Shown here piece by piece: positions 55,987 to 64,000 of a DNA stretch of 64,000 bases. The notes beneath the pieces were generated by a model, which saw only the letters and a program-made list of their open reading frames with translations, searched no databases and was not told the DNA's origin. Both the position numbers and the translations under genes were made by a program. The DNA lies in the NCBI GenBank assembly GCA_001803315.1, contig MHBQ01000065.1, forward strand, positions 1 to 64,000, in the 5' to 3' direction. How positions within the stretch are numbered: position 1 is the first letter of the stretch; the number at the start of each line of letters is the position of its first letter. Source of the stretch: Lentisphaerae bacterium RIFOXYC12_FULL_60_16 (GTDB lineage Bacteria > Verrucomicrobiota > Kiritimatiellia > UBA8416 > YA12-FULL-60-10).

Positions 55987-56017
55987 ACTATAGCATTGCG
56001 CCGGCTGGCATAGTCAA
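55987..56017 (-). promoter_or_regulatory. Candidate promoter/operator of the nine-gene metabolic cluster
   Basis: Minus strand TTGACT-19 nt-TATAGT (extended TGC before the -10), overlapped by GACTAT(55986-55991)/ATAGTC(56010-56015) inverted repeat. Confidence 0.35.
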
Positions 56018-56023
56018 GACGCA

Positions 56024-56578
56024 TCAGGCCTGTTTGACAAAATGCTTCAACCAGGCCATCAGCCCCTGTTCACCGGCGGCATCGTAACGTCGGTTATCCA
56101 CACAGGATTCCTTGGCAATGGCCACCAGCGGGGTATATCCCGACTTACCCTCATGTACGCTGGTCTTGCGGAATAATCCGCCCTTCTCTCCGGTCGTGGA
56201 CGACAAGACCACGATTGGAATGCCCGATTTCCGGCCGGCCGCTTCATACTCTTTTTTGAGGGCATCAATCACGGCCCAGCCATCCATGACCGGCATGTTG
56301 AGATCCAGAACGATCAGCAGCGGATCGTGCACATGCTTGGCACGGATCAACACCAGTTGCTCCAGGGCCTCACGTCCGTTTGACGCCTGGTATATCGCCA
56401 GTTTCGGATCCGACAGGCGGACATCCCGTGCCACCTTCATGCGGATGGACTTCTCATCATCCACCAGGAGAACCGAATTACTGTTGGGATCCATGCTGTG
56501 CCGTATGGAATCCAGAAAGTCATGATACGAGGTTTGACCCAGATCCTGTTCATCCAATACCAGTCGTTGTGCCGTCAT
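56024..56578 (-). CDS. Single-domain response regulator
   Basis: NSVLLVDDEKSIRMKVARDV...LLIVLDLNMPVMDGWAVIDALKKEYE...IPIVVLSSTT. Confidence 0.88.
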   Translation of the reverse strand: MTAQRLVLDEQDLGQTSYHDFLDSIRHSMDPNSNSVLLVDDEKSIRMKVARDVRLSDPKLAIYQASNGREALEQLVLIRAKHVHDPLLIVLDLNMPVMDGWAVIDALKKEYEAAGRKSGIPIVVLSSTTGEKGGLFRKTSVHEGKSGYTPLVAIAKESCVDNRRYDAAGEQGLMAWLKHFVKQA

Positions 56579-57834
56579 GTTGTTTCCTCCTGTTGCAACT
56601 CGATCCGGAAGGTCGTTCCCGTGGGCCCGGTCTCGCACCGGATCGTTCCGCCATGAACATCCACGATTTTCTTGGCAATCGTCAAACCAAGACCGGTTCC
56701 GCCTTCTTTTTTTGTCTTGAATGGAATAAACAGGTTGTCGGCGATCTCGGACGGCATGCCCGGTCCGTTATCGGACACCGTAAGGACCAATCCGCCCGTG
56801 TCGGACGGCGCCGCTGTCAGGCGAACGGCGGGGACCGCCCCTCCGCCATGCTGACGCAATACTTCCACGGCATTCTTGCACAGATTGAACAGCGCCATCT
56901 TCATTTGTTCAACATCCATCCGAAAATCCGTAATGCCGGAATCCACCGATTCCCCGACCCCGATCGCCTCCGCGCCCATGTCACGGACCAGGGCGCGAGT
57001 CGAGACCACCACTTCATGCACCAGGGCAGCCACTTCCCGCATCTCGAACCGTGGTTCATACACCTTGGTCAATTGCAGGTATTTCTTGGCAAGTTCAGCG
57101 CCTTCCCGGACCGCCGTCTCGGCCAGCGAGAAATCCTCGCGGGTTGTCGCGTTGGCCCAGGTGGGCACCGAGGCCGTAAGATCATCGGCCAGACAATTCA
57201 ACCAGGACAACCCGCCGATCAGCTTGTTCTTCAGTTCATGGATGACCTGATACGAGGTCTGTCTCAATTTCATGACTTCCAACCCGAACGCAATCAACGG
57301 AAGCGTACCGAACACCGGTCGGAACGTTTCGGCAAACACGGTGTCCTGCTGAAATTCCGCGGGTTCAAATTCCCGGCGGGCCACCCCGTCGCACTGCCCG
57401 TCCAGCACATCCCGATCAAACAGGAGTTGTACCGCCCCCATGTTCCGACGCGCATGATCGGCATTGCCGCGGGCATGAACCGACGGAATGGGGATGCTCA
57501 GGAGGTAACGGGTCTGCCGCTGAATCTGACGGTCAACCCCGTCATAATGCCGTTTGTCGCCCGGCGCAAACGTGTAGATGACCCGATCCCGGTTGACCGT
57601 GTCGCCGGCGATGCTGTTCAGCGGAACCCGCATACCGATCAAGGACGGCTGATCGGCAAACAGGAACTGGAGATAGGGTCCCTCCTCGCCCAGGATCGAC
57701 CCTCCCGTGGCCCCCGCCAGACGGATGCACGTGTCCAACGCACACTTCAGCAATTCATCCGGTGTGCTGCTGAAACTCAACCGGACCAAATCCTGCAAGT
57801 GCGTTTCCATGGCAATCAATTTAGCCTGAAACAA
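56575..57834 (-). CDS. Sensor histidine kinase with N-terminal GAF-like domain
   Basis: H-box QVIHELKNKLIGGLSWLN; TVSDNGPGMPSEIADNLFIPFKTKKEGGTGLGLTIAKKIVDVHGG. 4-nt overlap with the RR. Confidence 0.9.
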   Translation of the reverse strand: MFQAKLIAMETHLQDLVRLSFSSTPDELLKCALDTCIRLAGATGGSILGEEGPYLQFLFADQPSLIGMRVPLNSIAGDTVNRDRVIYTFAPGDKRHYDGVDRQIQRQTRYLLSIPIPSVHARGNADHARRNMGAVQLLFDRDVLDGQCDGVARREFEPAEFQQDTVFAETFRPVFGTLPLIAFGLEVMKLRQTSYQVIHELKNKLIGGLSWLNCLADDLTASVPTWANATTREDFSLAETAVREGAELAKKYLQLTKVYEPRFEMREVAALVHEVVVSTRALVRDMGAEAIGVGESVDSGITDFRMDVEQMKMALFNLCKNAVEVLRQHGGGAVPAVRLTAAPSDTGGLVLTVSDNGPGMPSEIADNLFIPFKTKKEGGTGLGLTIAKKIVDVHGGTIRCETGPTGTTFRIELQQEETT

Positions 57835-57867
57835 ACCGTTGCGGCCAGTGGTTTCTAACGCCCCGGG

Positions 57868-58980
57868 TCAGCGGCTGAAGCAACGAACACATTCCTGCAT
57901 GGCGGATTCCTGATGTTCGATGGATTCCACCAGTTTGAACTGGGTCCGGCATCGGTCCAGATTGTGCCCCGGTCGATGCACTTTGAAGTATACGTCCCCG
58001 GCCAGGTAATCGGTGAGGAAGCGGATGCCGATTTCCAGGGTGATCAGCTTACCGCTGAAAGGAAGCAAATCACGTTCTGCCGGGGTCAGGAAGGCCCCGG
58101 CCGATTCCAGGTATCCCTGCACCAGCGCCTCGAAGAGGTCGAGCTTTAGGCACACTTTGGAGAGATCCCGTTCATCCTCGGCGCTGGGACTGGTGGAGGT
58201 CCGCACCATGTCACCGAAGTCATACAAGGCCAGACCGGGCATGACGGTATCCAGATCGATCACACAAATCCCCTGGTGCGTGGTGCTGTCCAGCATGACA
58301 TTGTTGATTTTCGTATCATTGTGCGTCACCCGCTCCGGAATCAAGCCCTGCTCCAAGTGGTCGATCAACACACGCGTCACGGGCTCGTGCCCCAGCACAA
58401 AGTCGATTTCCGCGCGGGCGGTTGCCGCCCGATTGGCAACATCCTGTTCCAGGACACGTTGAAACGCCTGAAAACGTTTTGGCGTATGGTGAAAATCCGG
58501 GATGGTTTCATGCAAACGTCCTCCGGGCAAATCCGTCAACAGGGATTGAAATTCACCGAAGGCACGCGCGGCCTCATACGCAATTCGCGGGCTCTCGACA
58601 AAATCGACCGAGCGTGTTTGTTCAATGAAATGGTAGGTCCGCCAGGTATTCCCTTCGGCATCCACAAAATGGGTCTTCCCGTCACGTGTGGGAACCAGCG
58701 ACAAGGCCCGCCGCGCAGAATCCGGAACACCGGCCGCCGCCATACGCCGGTGCTGGTGTTCGGTTACCCGGGAAATATTCTCCATGACCTGGCCCGGTTG
58801 TCGGAACACCGTGTGGTTGATCCGCTGATGGATGAAACGATGCGGGGTGCCGTCCTGGTCGAAACTAGCCAGGAAGGTATCGTTGATATGCCCGTTCCCG
58901 TAGGGTTCCACACCCAGAAAACGGCCAGGGGTCTGGAATTGACCTGCAATGGCCGCTACATCATACCCCGCCTTTACCAT
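57868..58980 (-). CDS. APH-fold phosphotransferase, N-acetylhexosamine 1-kinase (NahK)-like
   Basis: GVEPYGNGHINDTFL, FIHQRINHTVF, VTHNDTKINNVML, CVIDLDTVMPGLALYDFGDMVRT. Confidence 0.85.
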   Translation of the reverse strand: MVKAGYDVAAIAGQFQTPGRFLGVEPYGNGHINDTFLASFDQDGTPHRFIHQRINHTVFRQPGQVMENISRVTEHQHRRMAAAGVPDSARRALSLVPTRDGKTHFVDAEGNTWRTYHFIEQTRSVDFVESPRIAYEAARAFGEFQSLLTDLPGGRLHETIPDFHHTPKRFQAFQRVLEQDVANRAATARAEIDFVLGHEPVTRVLIDHLEQGLIPERVTHNDTKINNVMLDSTTHQGICVIDLDTVMPGLALYDFGDMVRTSTSPSAEDERDLSKVCLKLDLFEALVQGYLESAGAFLTPAERDLLPFSGKLITLEIGIRFLTDYLAGDVYFKVHRPGHNLDRCRTQFKLVESIEHQESAMQECVRCFSR

Positions 58981-59011
58981 CCCATCCGCCTTCCTGAAAC
59001 AGAAACCACCG

Positions 59012-59050
59012 TGTTTCGCTCGTTGACAGACGAAACATATTTCTTATACA
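59012..59050 (+). promoter_or_regulatory. Promoter of the PfkB kinase gene with overlapping inverted repeat
   Basis: TTGACA (59023-59028)-16 nt-TATACA (59045-59050); TGTTTCG-N12-CGAAACA (59012-59037) spans the -35. Confidence 0.55.
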
Positions 59051-59116
59051 AAGCGCGTCAATGCAATTCATAAGAAAAAGTGCGGTTGCCGGCAAACCAT
59101 CCGGGAAGGAAAACCC

Positions 59117-60217
59117 ATGAGCATTTTAACTATCAAGCCGCTTGCATCCTGCAAATATTCCGTTCTTTCCCTGGGCGAGATCATGCTGCGTCTTGACCCC
59201 GGGGAAGGTCGCATCCGTACAACCCGATCATTCACTGCGTGGGAAGGCGGCGGCGAATACAATGTCGCACGCGCCATCCGCAAGTGTTTCCGCATGCCGG
59301 CTGCCGTGGTCACCGCCTTTGCCGACAACGATGTCGGTCGTCTGCTTGAGGATTGCATCCTGCAGGGAGGCGTCGACACGTCCCTGATCCGCTGGATCCC
59401 CTATGATGGCGTCGGCCGGACCGTCCGCAATGGCTTGAACTTCACGGAACGGGGTTTCGGCCTTCGCGGCGCCGTGGGGATATCCGACCGGGGATTCACC
59501 GCTGCCTCCCAGTTGAAACGCGGCGATATCGACTGGAACCATATATTCGGCACCCTGGGTGTCCAATGGCTCCATACCGGCGGCATTTTCGCCGGCCTCT
59601 CGGAAACCACCCCGGGAGTCGTCGAGGAAGCCATGGAAGCCGCCCACCGGCACGGCACCATCATTTCCTATGATCTCAATTACCGATCCTCCCTCTGGAA
59701 AACCATCGGCGGCCAGAAAAAAGCCCAGGAAGTCAACCGGTCACTGGCCCGATATGTGGATGTCATGATCGGCAACGAGGAGGACTTCACCGCCGCCCTC
59801 GGTTTCAAGGTGGATGGTGTGGATGAACACCTCGCGTCGCTGGATGTAAACAATTTCCGGAAAATGATCGAACAGGCAGTCAAAACCTATCCCAACTTCA
59901 AGGTGGTTGCCACGACCCTGCGCACGGTAAAAACCGCCACCGTGAATGATTGGGGCGCCATCTGCTACGCCGGCAACCAGTTTTATGAAGCCATGCTGCG
60001 CAAGGATCTGGAAATACTTGACCGGGTGGGTGGCGGCGACAGTTTTGCATCCGGCCTGATCTATGGATTCATCACCACGGGTGATCCAGCCGTAGCCGTC
60101 AATTGCGGCGCCGCCCACGGGGCGCTTGCCATGACCACACCGGGCGACACCTCCATGGCATCGCTGGACGAGGTTGAGAAACTCATGAAGGGCGGCAGCG
60201 CCCGCGTGGTCCGCTGA
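59117..60217 (+). CDS. PfkB-family sugar kinase (2-keto-3-deoxygluconate kinase-like)
   Basis: VLSLGEIMLRLDPG, GGGEYNVARAIRKC, SYDLNYRSSLW, IGNEEDF, LDRVGGGDSFASGLIYGF. Confidence 0.88.
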   Translation: MSILTIKPLASCKYSVLSLGEIMLRLDPGEGRIRTTRSFTAWEGGGEYNVARAIRKCFRMPAAVVTAFADNDVGRLLEDCILQGGVDTSLIRWIPYDGVGRTVRNGLNFTERGFGLRGAVGISDRGFTAASQLKRGDIDWNHIFGTLGVQWLHTGGIFAGLSETTPGVVEEAMEAAHRHGTIISYDLNYRSSLWKTIGGQKKAQEVNRSLARYVDVMIGNEEDFTAALGFKVDGVDEHLASLDVNNFRKMIEQAVKTYPNFKVVATTLRTVKTATVNDWGAICYAGNQFYEAMLRKDLEILDRVGGGDSFASGLIYGFITTGDPAVAVNCGAAHGALAMTTPGDTSMASLDEVEKLMKGGSARVVR

Positions 60218-60233
60218 ACCCCGCGTTCGCAGG

Positions 60234-61031
60234 TTACAAGGCGCCGAAAAATATACTGGTGAAGCTGACCACCGGCGAGGTTTCGCGGAAATCGTCGACG
60301 GCATTCCGCACATCGTCCAGCAGGCCATTCACCTGCCGGTACAGTGTATCGTCCTGCATGAACTTGCCCAGGGTCCCCTCCCCTTGTTCCAGGCGATCCG
60401 TCACCAGCTTAAGGGACGCCACGGCAGCCGACAGGTCCCGGTAAACCACATCGTCGGTTGAGAGTAATTTCCCCAAGGTTCCTTCTCCACGGTTCAGGCG
60501 ATCGCTGATTTCCCTGAAACCGGCAATCATGTCCCGCAAATTGTCCACCATCTTGCCCTCCACCACGCCACCGCGGATCTCGTTAATGATTTTCGCCGCA
60601 TCGGACATGATGTTAAAGGGATCCTGTCCGCGGATCAGGGCATCCGCGGGAAGCATCGGATGATCCGCCGCCCCTTCATGGATCAGCATATGACGGCCGC
60701 CCAGGATGGAGGTGGTTTCGATCTGGATGCGGTAATCCGTACGCATCTGCAGCTGTTTGTCGAGCGTCAGGACAACCTTCACGCCGGATTGATTGGTATC
60801 CAGCATCATCGCTTTCACCTTGCCCACCTGCATTCCCCGAGCCACGACGCTGTCACCGTCACGCAATCCCATCACATCGGTAAAATGCACATCCATGCGA
60901 AACTTGGTTCCGAACCAGGTCTCGCGCGACAGGATGATGGTAAAATAGGCAAGCCCCAACAGGACCATCACGATGAACGACCCCACGATCACCTCAACCG
61001 TCGTTTCCCTTGAAATCCAATCCCGTTTCAT
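60234..61031 (-). CDS. MCE/MlaD-family protein
   Basis: N-terminal TM ETTVEVIVGSFIVMVLLGLAYFTIIL, FTDVMGLRDGDSVVARGMQVGKV, ILGGRHMLIHEG, GEGTLGKLL repeats. Confidence 0.9.
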   Translation of the reverse strand: MKRDWISRETTVEVIVGSFIVMVLLGLAYFTIILSRETWFGTKFRMDVHFTDVMGLRDGDSVVARGMQVGKVKAMMLDTNQSGVKVVLTLDKQLQMRTDYRIQIETTSILGGRHMLIHEGAADHPMLPADALIRGQDPFNIMSDAAKIINEIRGGVVEGKMVDNLRDMIAGFREISDRLNRGEGTLGKLLSTDDVVYRDLSAAVASLKLVTDRLEQGEGTLGKFMQDDTLYRQVNGLLDDVRNAVDDFRETSPVVSFTSIFFGAL

Positions 61032-61798
61032 TCCGATTTCCTTTCCCACCCGCCCGTCCGCGTAATGTATTGCGCTTCCAGGAACGCTTTCACTTCCGGC
61101 TGTTCAGACTGTACGAAACGGTCCGGATCAGCCAGCTCGACGATCCGACCGTCATGCAACATGGCGATACGGGTCCCGATCGACAAGGCACTGTGCATGT
61201 CGTGTGTCACCACCACGCTGGTAATCCCCATGTCGCGCCGCATCTGTTCAATGAGGGTATCGATGGTTCGCGCGGTCACGGGATCCAGTCCTGACGTGGG
61301 TTCATCATAGAGCACGATCTCCGGCTTGCCCACAATGGCACGTGCAAGCCCCGCCCGTTTACGCATGCCGCCCGATATCTCGGAGGGCTGTTTGTTGGCA
61401 TCCGCTTGCAGGCCGACCATCTCCAGCACCCGGTGAACCCGTTCCTGAATTTCATCTTCCGAAGCATCCGTATTCTCGCGAAGCGGCAACGCCACATTTT
61501 CCGCCAGATTGAGCCATGCCAGCAGGGCGCCACCCTGGAACAGGTAACCAAACCGTTCACGGATACGTCTCAGGTCATCCCCCCGCGCCTCACTGACACA
61601 GGTGTCTCCCACCCAAACCTTGCCTTGATCCGGTGTCATCAGACGCACCATATGCTTGAGTGTCACGCTTTTCCCGACACCGGAGGGCCCCACAATGACA
61701 AACGTCTCGCCTTGCTGGATATCGAAATCAACGCCGTCGAGCACCTGCCGTCCGCCCAACGATTTTTGAACCTTTTCAAAACGAATCATATGCACCAC
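61028..61798 (-). CDS. MlaF-like ABC transporter ATP-binding protein
   Basis: VIVGPSGVGKSVTLKHMVRL, SEISGGMRKRAGLARAIVGKPEIVLYDEPTSGLDPVTARTIDTLI. Confidence 0.93.
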   Translation of the reverse strand: MVHMIRFEKVQKSLGGRQVLDGVDFDIQQGETFVIVGPSGVGKSVTLKHMVRLMTPDQGKVWVGDTCVSEARGDDLRRIRERFGYLFQGGALLAWLNLAENVALPLRENTDASEDEIQERVHRVLEMVGLQADANKQPSEISGGMRKRAGLARAIVGKPEIVLYDEPTSGLDPVTARTIDTLIEQMRRDMGITSVVVTHDMHSALSIGTRIAMLHDGRIVELADPDRFVQSEQPEVKAFLEAQYITRTGGWERKSE

Positions 61799-62611
61799 TC
61801 AATAAAACAGGCGGGTTACGATATACCCGGTGATTAAAATCAACAGAAACGAAACAATCACCGACCGGCGGGTGGACAATCCAACCCCGACGGCGCCACG
61901 GGTGGTGGCGAATCCCTCGTGCGAGGCAACCACGGTAATAAGAATACCAAAAATAACGGCCTTCAATACGCCGACAAACAGATCCTTCACTTCAGCAAAG
62001 CGGGTGGCATTATCCAGATAGGCCTCCCAGGAGACACCCAATTGCGTCATCCCCACCAAACCTCCACCGAGCAACCCCAGCACACAGGTGTAAAACGACA
62101 GCAACGGCGTCATGATGGTCATCGCAATCAGGCGTGGCATCACCAGGAAGCGTACCGGATCGATGGACATGATCTCCAACGCATCAATTTCCTCGGAAAT
62201 GGTCATGGTCCCCAACTGGGCGGTGATGGCCGATCCCACGCAGGCAGCCAGGATCAACCCGGTCATAAACGGCCCCATCTCGCGCAACATGGACACCATA
62301 ACCGCGGTGCCGATATTCACCTCCTGGTTGAACCGGCGCAACTCGATCCCGGTCTGCAGGGCCAGGATCATACCGGTGAACAGGGCCACAATGGTGATGA
62401 CACCCAGGCTCTTGATGCCCGAAATATACATCTGCCCCAGGATCTCGCGGCGGCTCCGGCTCGTCAACGCATGGCGAAACGATCGCACCGCGGCAATCAA
62501 CAACAAGGTGGCAATTCCGGTCTGCTGGCAGGCATGCATTGCCAGGCGACCCACCCGTCCCACCCAGTTATTGGGCGGCGGATAATATTCAACCTCCTTG
62601 ATCACCGTCAC
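61799..62611 (-). CDS. MlaE/YrbE-family permease
   Basis: FTGMILALQTGIELRRFN, MLREMGPFMTGLILAACVGSAITAQLGTMTISEEIDALEIMSIDPVRFLVMPRLIA. Confidence 0.94.
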   Translation of the reverse strand: MTVIKEVEYYPPPNNWVGRVGRLAMHACQQTGIATLLLIAAVRSFRHALTSRSRREILGQMYISGIKSLGVITIVALFTGMILALQTGIELRRFNQEVNIGTAVMVSMLREMGPFMTGLILAACVGSAITAQLGTMTISEEIDALEIMSIDPVRFLVMPRLIAMTIMTPLLSFYTCVLGLLGGGLVGMTQLGVSWEAYLDNATRFAEVKDLFVGVLKAVIFGILITVVASHEGFATTRGAVGVGLSTRRSVIVSFLLILITGYIVTRLFY

Positions 62612-64000
62612 GGAGCCACTCCTCCAACCCCAGTCGGAATCCGCCGACTGGAAAATTCAACCTTGAACAAGACATCTTCCGGAATCTCGGGCCCGGCAGG
62701 CTTCGACATGCGTGTATGCCGGAAAAGATACAGGAACCGATAGGTCCGGCGCAAACCTTCCCTTTCATAACCTGCCAATCCAAGCAGGAATGACCAGGCC
62801 CGCTGTTCATCGGATTGGCGGGACCGGTATAAGGGAAAAATCGACCAGGAGCGGCTGTTTCCTGAGGCGCGCCGCCGGTAGACACCCCACAACCATGATT
62901 CATCCAACTGGTTCGTGGTCCATGTCCGGTCGTACAAGGTCCACAACGGAGCCCAATTCCGCTCCAACCCCCCCGGGCATGGCAGCGGCCACAGGACCGG
63001 GGCACGAATCCGACGTTCTTCACCCCGTCGTTCATAGGATGCCAACGGCCATAGCTGTTCAAAACATTCGGTCGGGTCCGGTTCCGTCACGCCGGATTCC
63101 ACACGCGGACGTACCGTCTTGTGGTAGATCAACGGGAATAAACGCCTGTGTTCAACCACGTCACGGGCTTTCTGCTGGGTTTGTGCATATCCGATCGGCC
63201 ATACGAAAAAGGCGCTCTTTTCCAGGGCTGTCTCACGCCATCCGAACAACGGCCAGACATGGAACCGGTTGACATCCCCCGTCCCGTAACGAATGAACGG
63301 CCAGGGAGCATTGACATCCACCTGCGTATCCGAACGCGACCACCGAAAGAATGGCGGCAGGACCATCCACCCTTTCTGGTCATTCAAGTTGACCCGGCCA
63401 ACCAGGGGAAACAACACGAACCCGTTGCCGGTTTGATCCGGATATTCGTACCGCACCGATGACCAGATCGGCCACAAGACAAACCGCTTGGTCCATTGAT
63501 CTTCCCGCCATGACTTGCCATACAGGGGAAAGACCCGGTCACGTCGCACCCCCGGCCCCCGCACCCGCGCATAGATCGGCCACAACACATGGTGGGATTC
63601 AATCCCAACATCCCGAACATGGCCATACAAGGGGAAAAGGAAGAAATCGATTTGGTCCATACCAAGAAATTCCCGGACCCGCCCACCCAACGGAAACACG
63701 CCGCCATAGGACTGACCCTGTACACTGCGCCCCCAACACGCCAGTGGGAAAAGGACTGACCGGTATCGTCCCGTCGGCGAGGACTGCTGAAAATCATGCT
63801 GGAAGAAAAACAAATACCGGGCAAAGGCATCCTCCCCCCGGGATCGACGCATGCCGACCGGCCACAGGTATTCATGGAGGATTCTTCCGGACTCCTGATT
63901 GTCGGTGCAACTGTACCAGGGACGCACGGCGCGAAACGTTAAAGGACCCGCCTCCTGACGTTCAAGAAACGGACCCAGTGCCCGCCGGCGCAGGGTGCCG
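62608..64000 (-). CDS. Repeat protein rich in [FW]-P-[LI]-[YWF] motifs, truncated at the window edge
   Basis: At least 15 motifs such as LFPLYGHV, LWPIYARV, VFPLYGKS, LWPIWSSV, LFPLVGRV, VWPLFGWR, VWPIGYAQ, LFPLIYHK, LWPLASYE, IFPLYRSR. Frame stays open from 63927 to 64000; 4-nt overlap with mlaE. Confidence 0.8.
   Translation of the reverse strand, partial: GTLRRRALGPFLERQEAGPLTFRAVRPWYSCTDNQESGRILHEYLWPVGMRRSRGEDAFARYLFFFQHDFQQSSPTGRYRSVLFPLACWGRSVQGQSYGGVFPLGGRVREFLGMDQIDFFLFPLYGHVRDVGIESHHVLWPIYARVRGPGVRRDRVFPLYGKSWREDQWTKRFVLWPIWSSVRYEYPDQTGNGFVLFPLVGRVNLNDQKGWMVLPPFFRWSRSDTQVDVNAPWPFIRYGTGDVNRFHVWPLFGWRETALEKSAFFVWPIGYAQTQQKARDVVEHRRLFPLIYHKTVRPRVESGVTEPDPTECFEQLWPLASYERRGEERRIRAPVLWPLPCPGGLERNWAPLWTLYDRTWTTNQLDESWLWGVYRRRASGNSRSWSIFPLYRSRQSDEQRAWSFLLGLAGYEREGLRRTYRFLYLFRHTRMSKPAGPEIPEDVLFKVEFSSRRIPTGVGGVAP

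Noticed and set aside
56380-57858. 492-aa + strand ORF antisense to a histidine kinase
   Set aside because: Opposite strand encodes a clear GAF/HATPase kinase and an RR. The antisense translation is low-complexity His/Arg/Pro-rich with no family motif; a codon-bias shadow ORF.

Overview
A gene-dense bacterial chromosomal window of about 60 protein genes and 2 tRNAs. The gene content would suit a Gram-negative PVC-like lineage, but taxonomy is inference only. Recognisable content: hisG; a short bS22/AURKAIP1-COX24-like ORF missing from the ORF track; a TPR lipoprotein; GT4; thiL; tsaE; an initiator tRNA-Met with a tandem-duplicated, insertion-interrupted 3' half; trpB2 with a TrpR-like gene; a GGQ release-factor-like protein; pheA; a DUF362/ferredoxin protein; an LpxL-like acyltransferase; dapL; purC; an amidase; nrdR; a three-gene signalling module with degenerate domains; an ABC exporter with DUF1854; a GH78/amidohydrolase/DMT cluster; dnaE; a UroD-like/MPP/PHP cluster; PLD; a thioesterase; rmuC; tRNA-Pro(CGG); a CHASE2-adenylate cyclase; a C92-like lipoprotein; a small sigma-70-region-2-like protein; trmB; an O-antigen ligase and GT2; a nine-gene cluster (three Gfo/Idh/MocA, SDR, D-2-hydroxyacid dehydrogenase, class III aminotransferase, two M20, MDR); a second HK/RR pair; a NahK-like kinase; a PfkB kinase; and an MlaEFD-like operon with a W/F-P-L repeat protein running off the window end. 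I saw no CRISPR array, transposase, integrase or rRNA. Best leads: the tRNA-fMet partial duplication, the sigma-r2-like mini-protein, the degenerate signalling module, the nine-gene metabolic cluster, and the repeat protein fused to the Mla operon. All family calls come from reading motifs in the translations; no database search was run.
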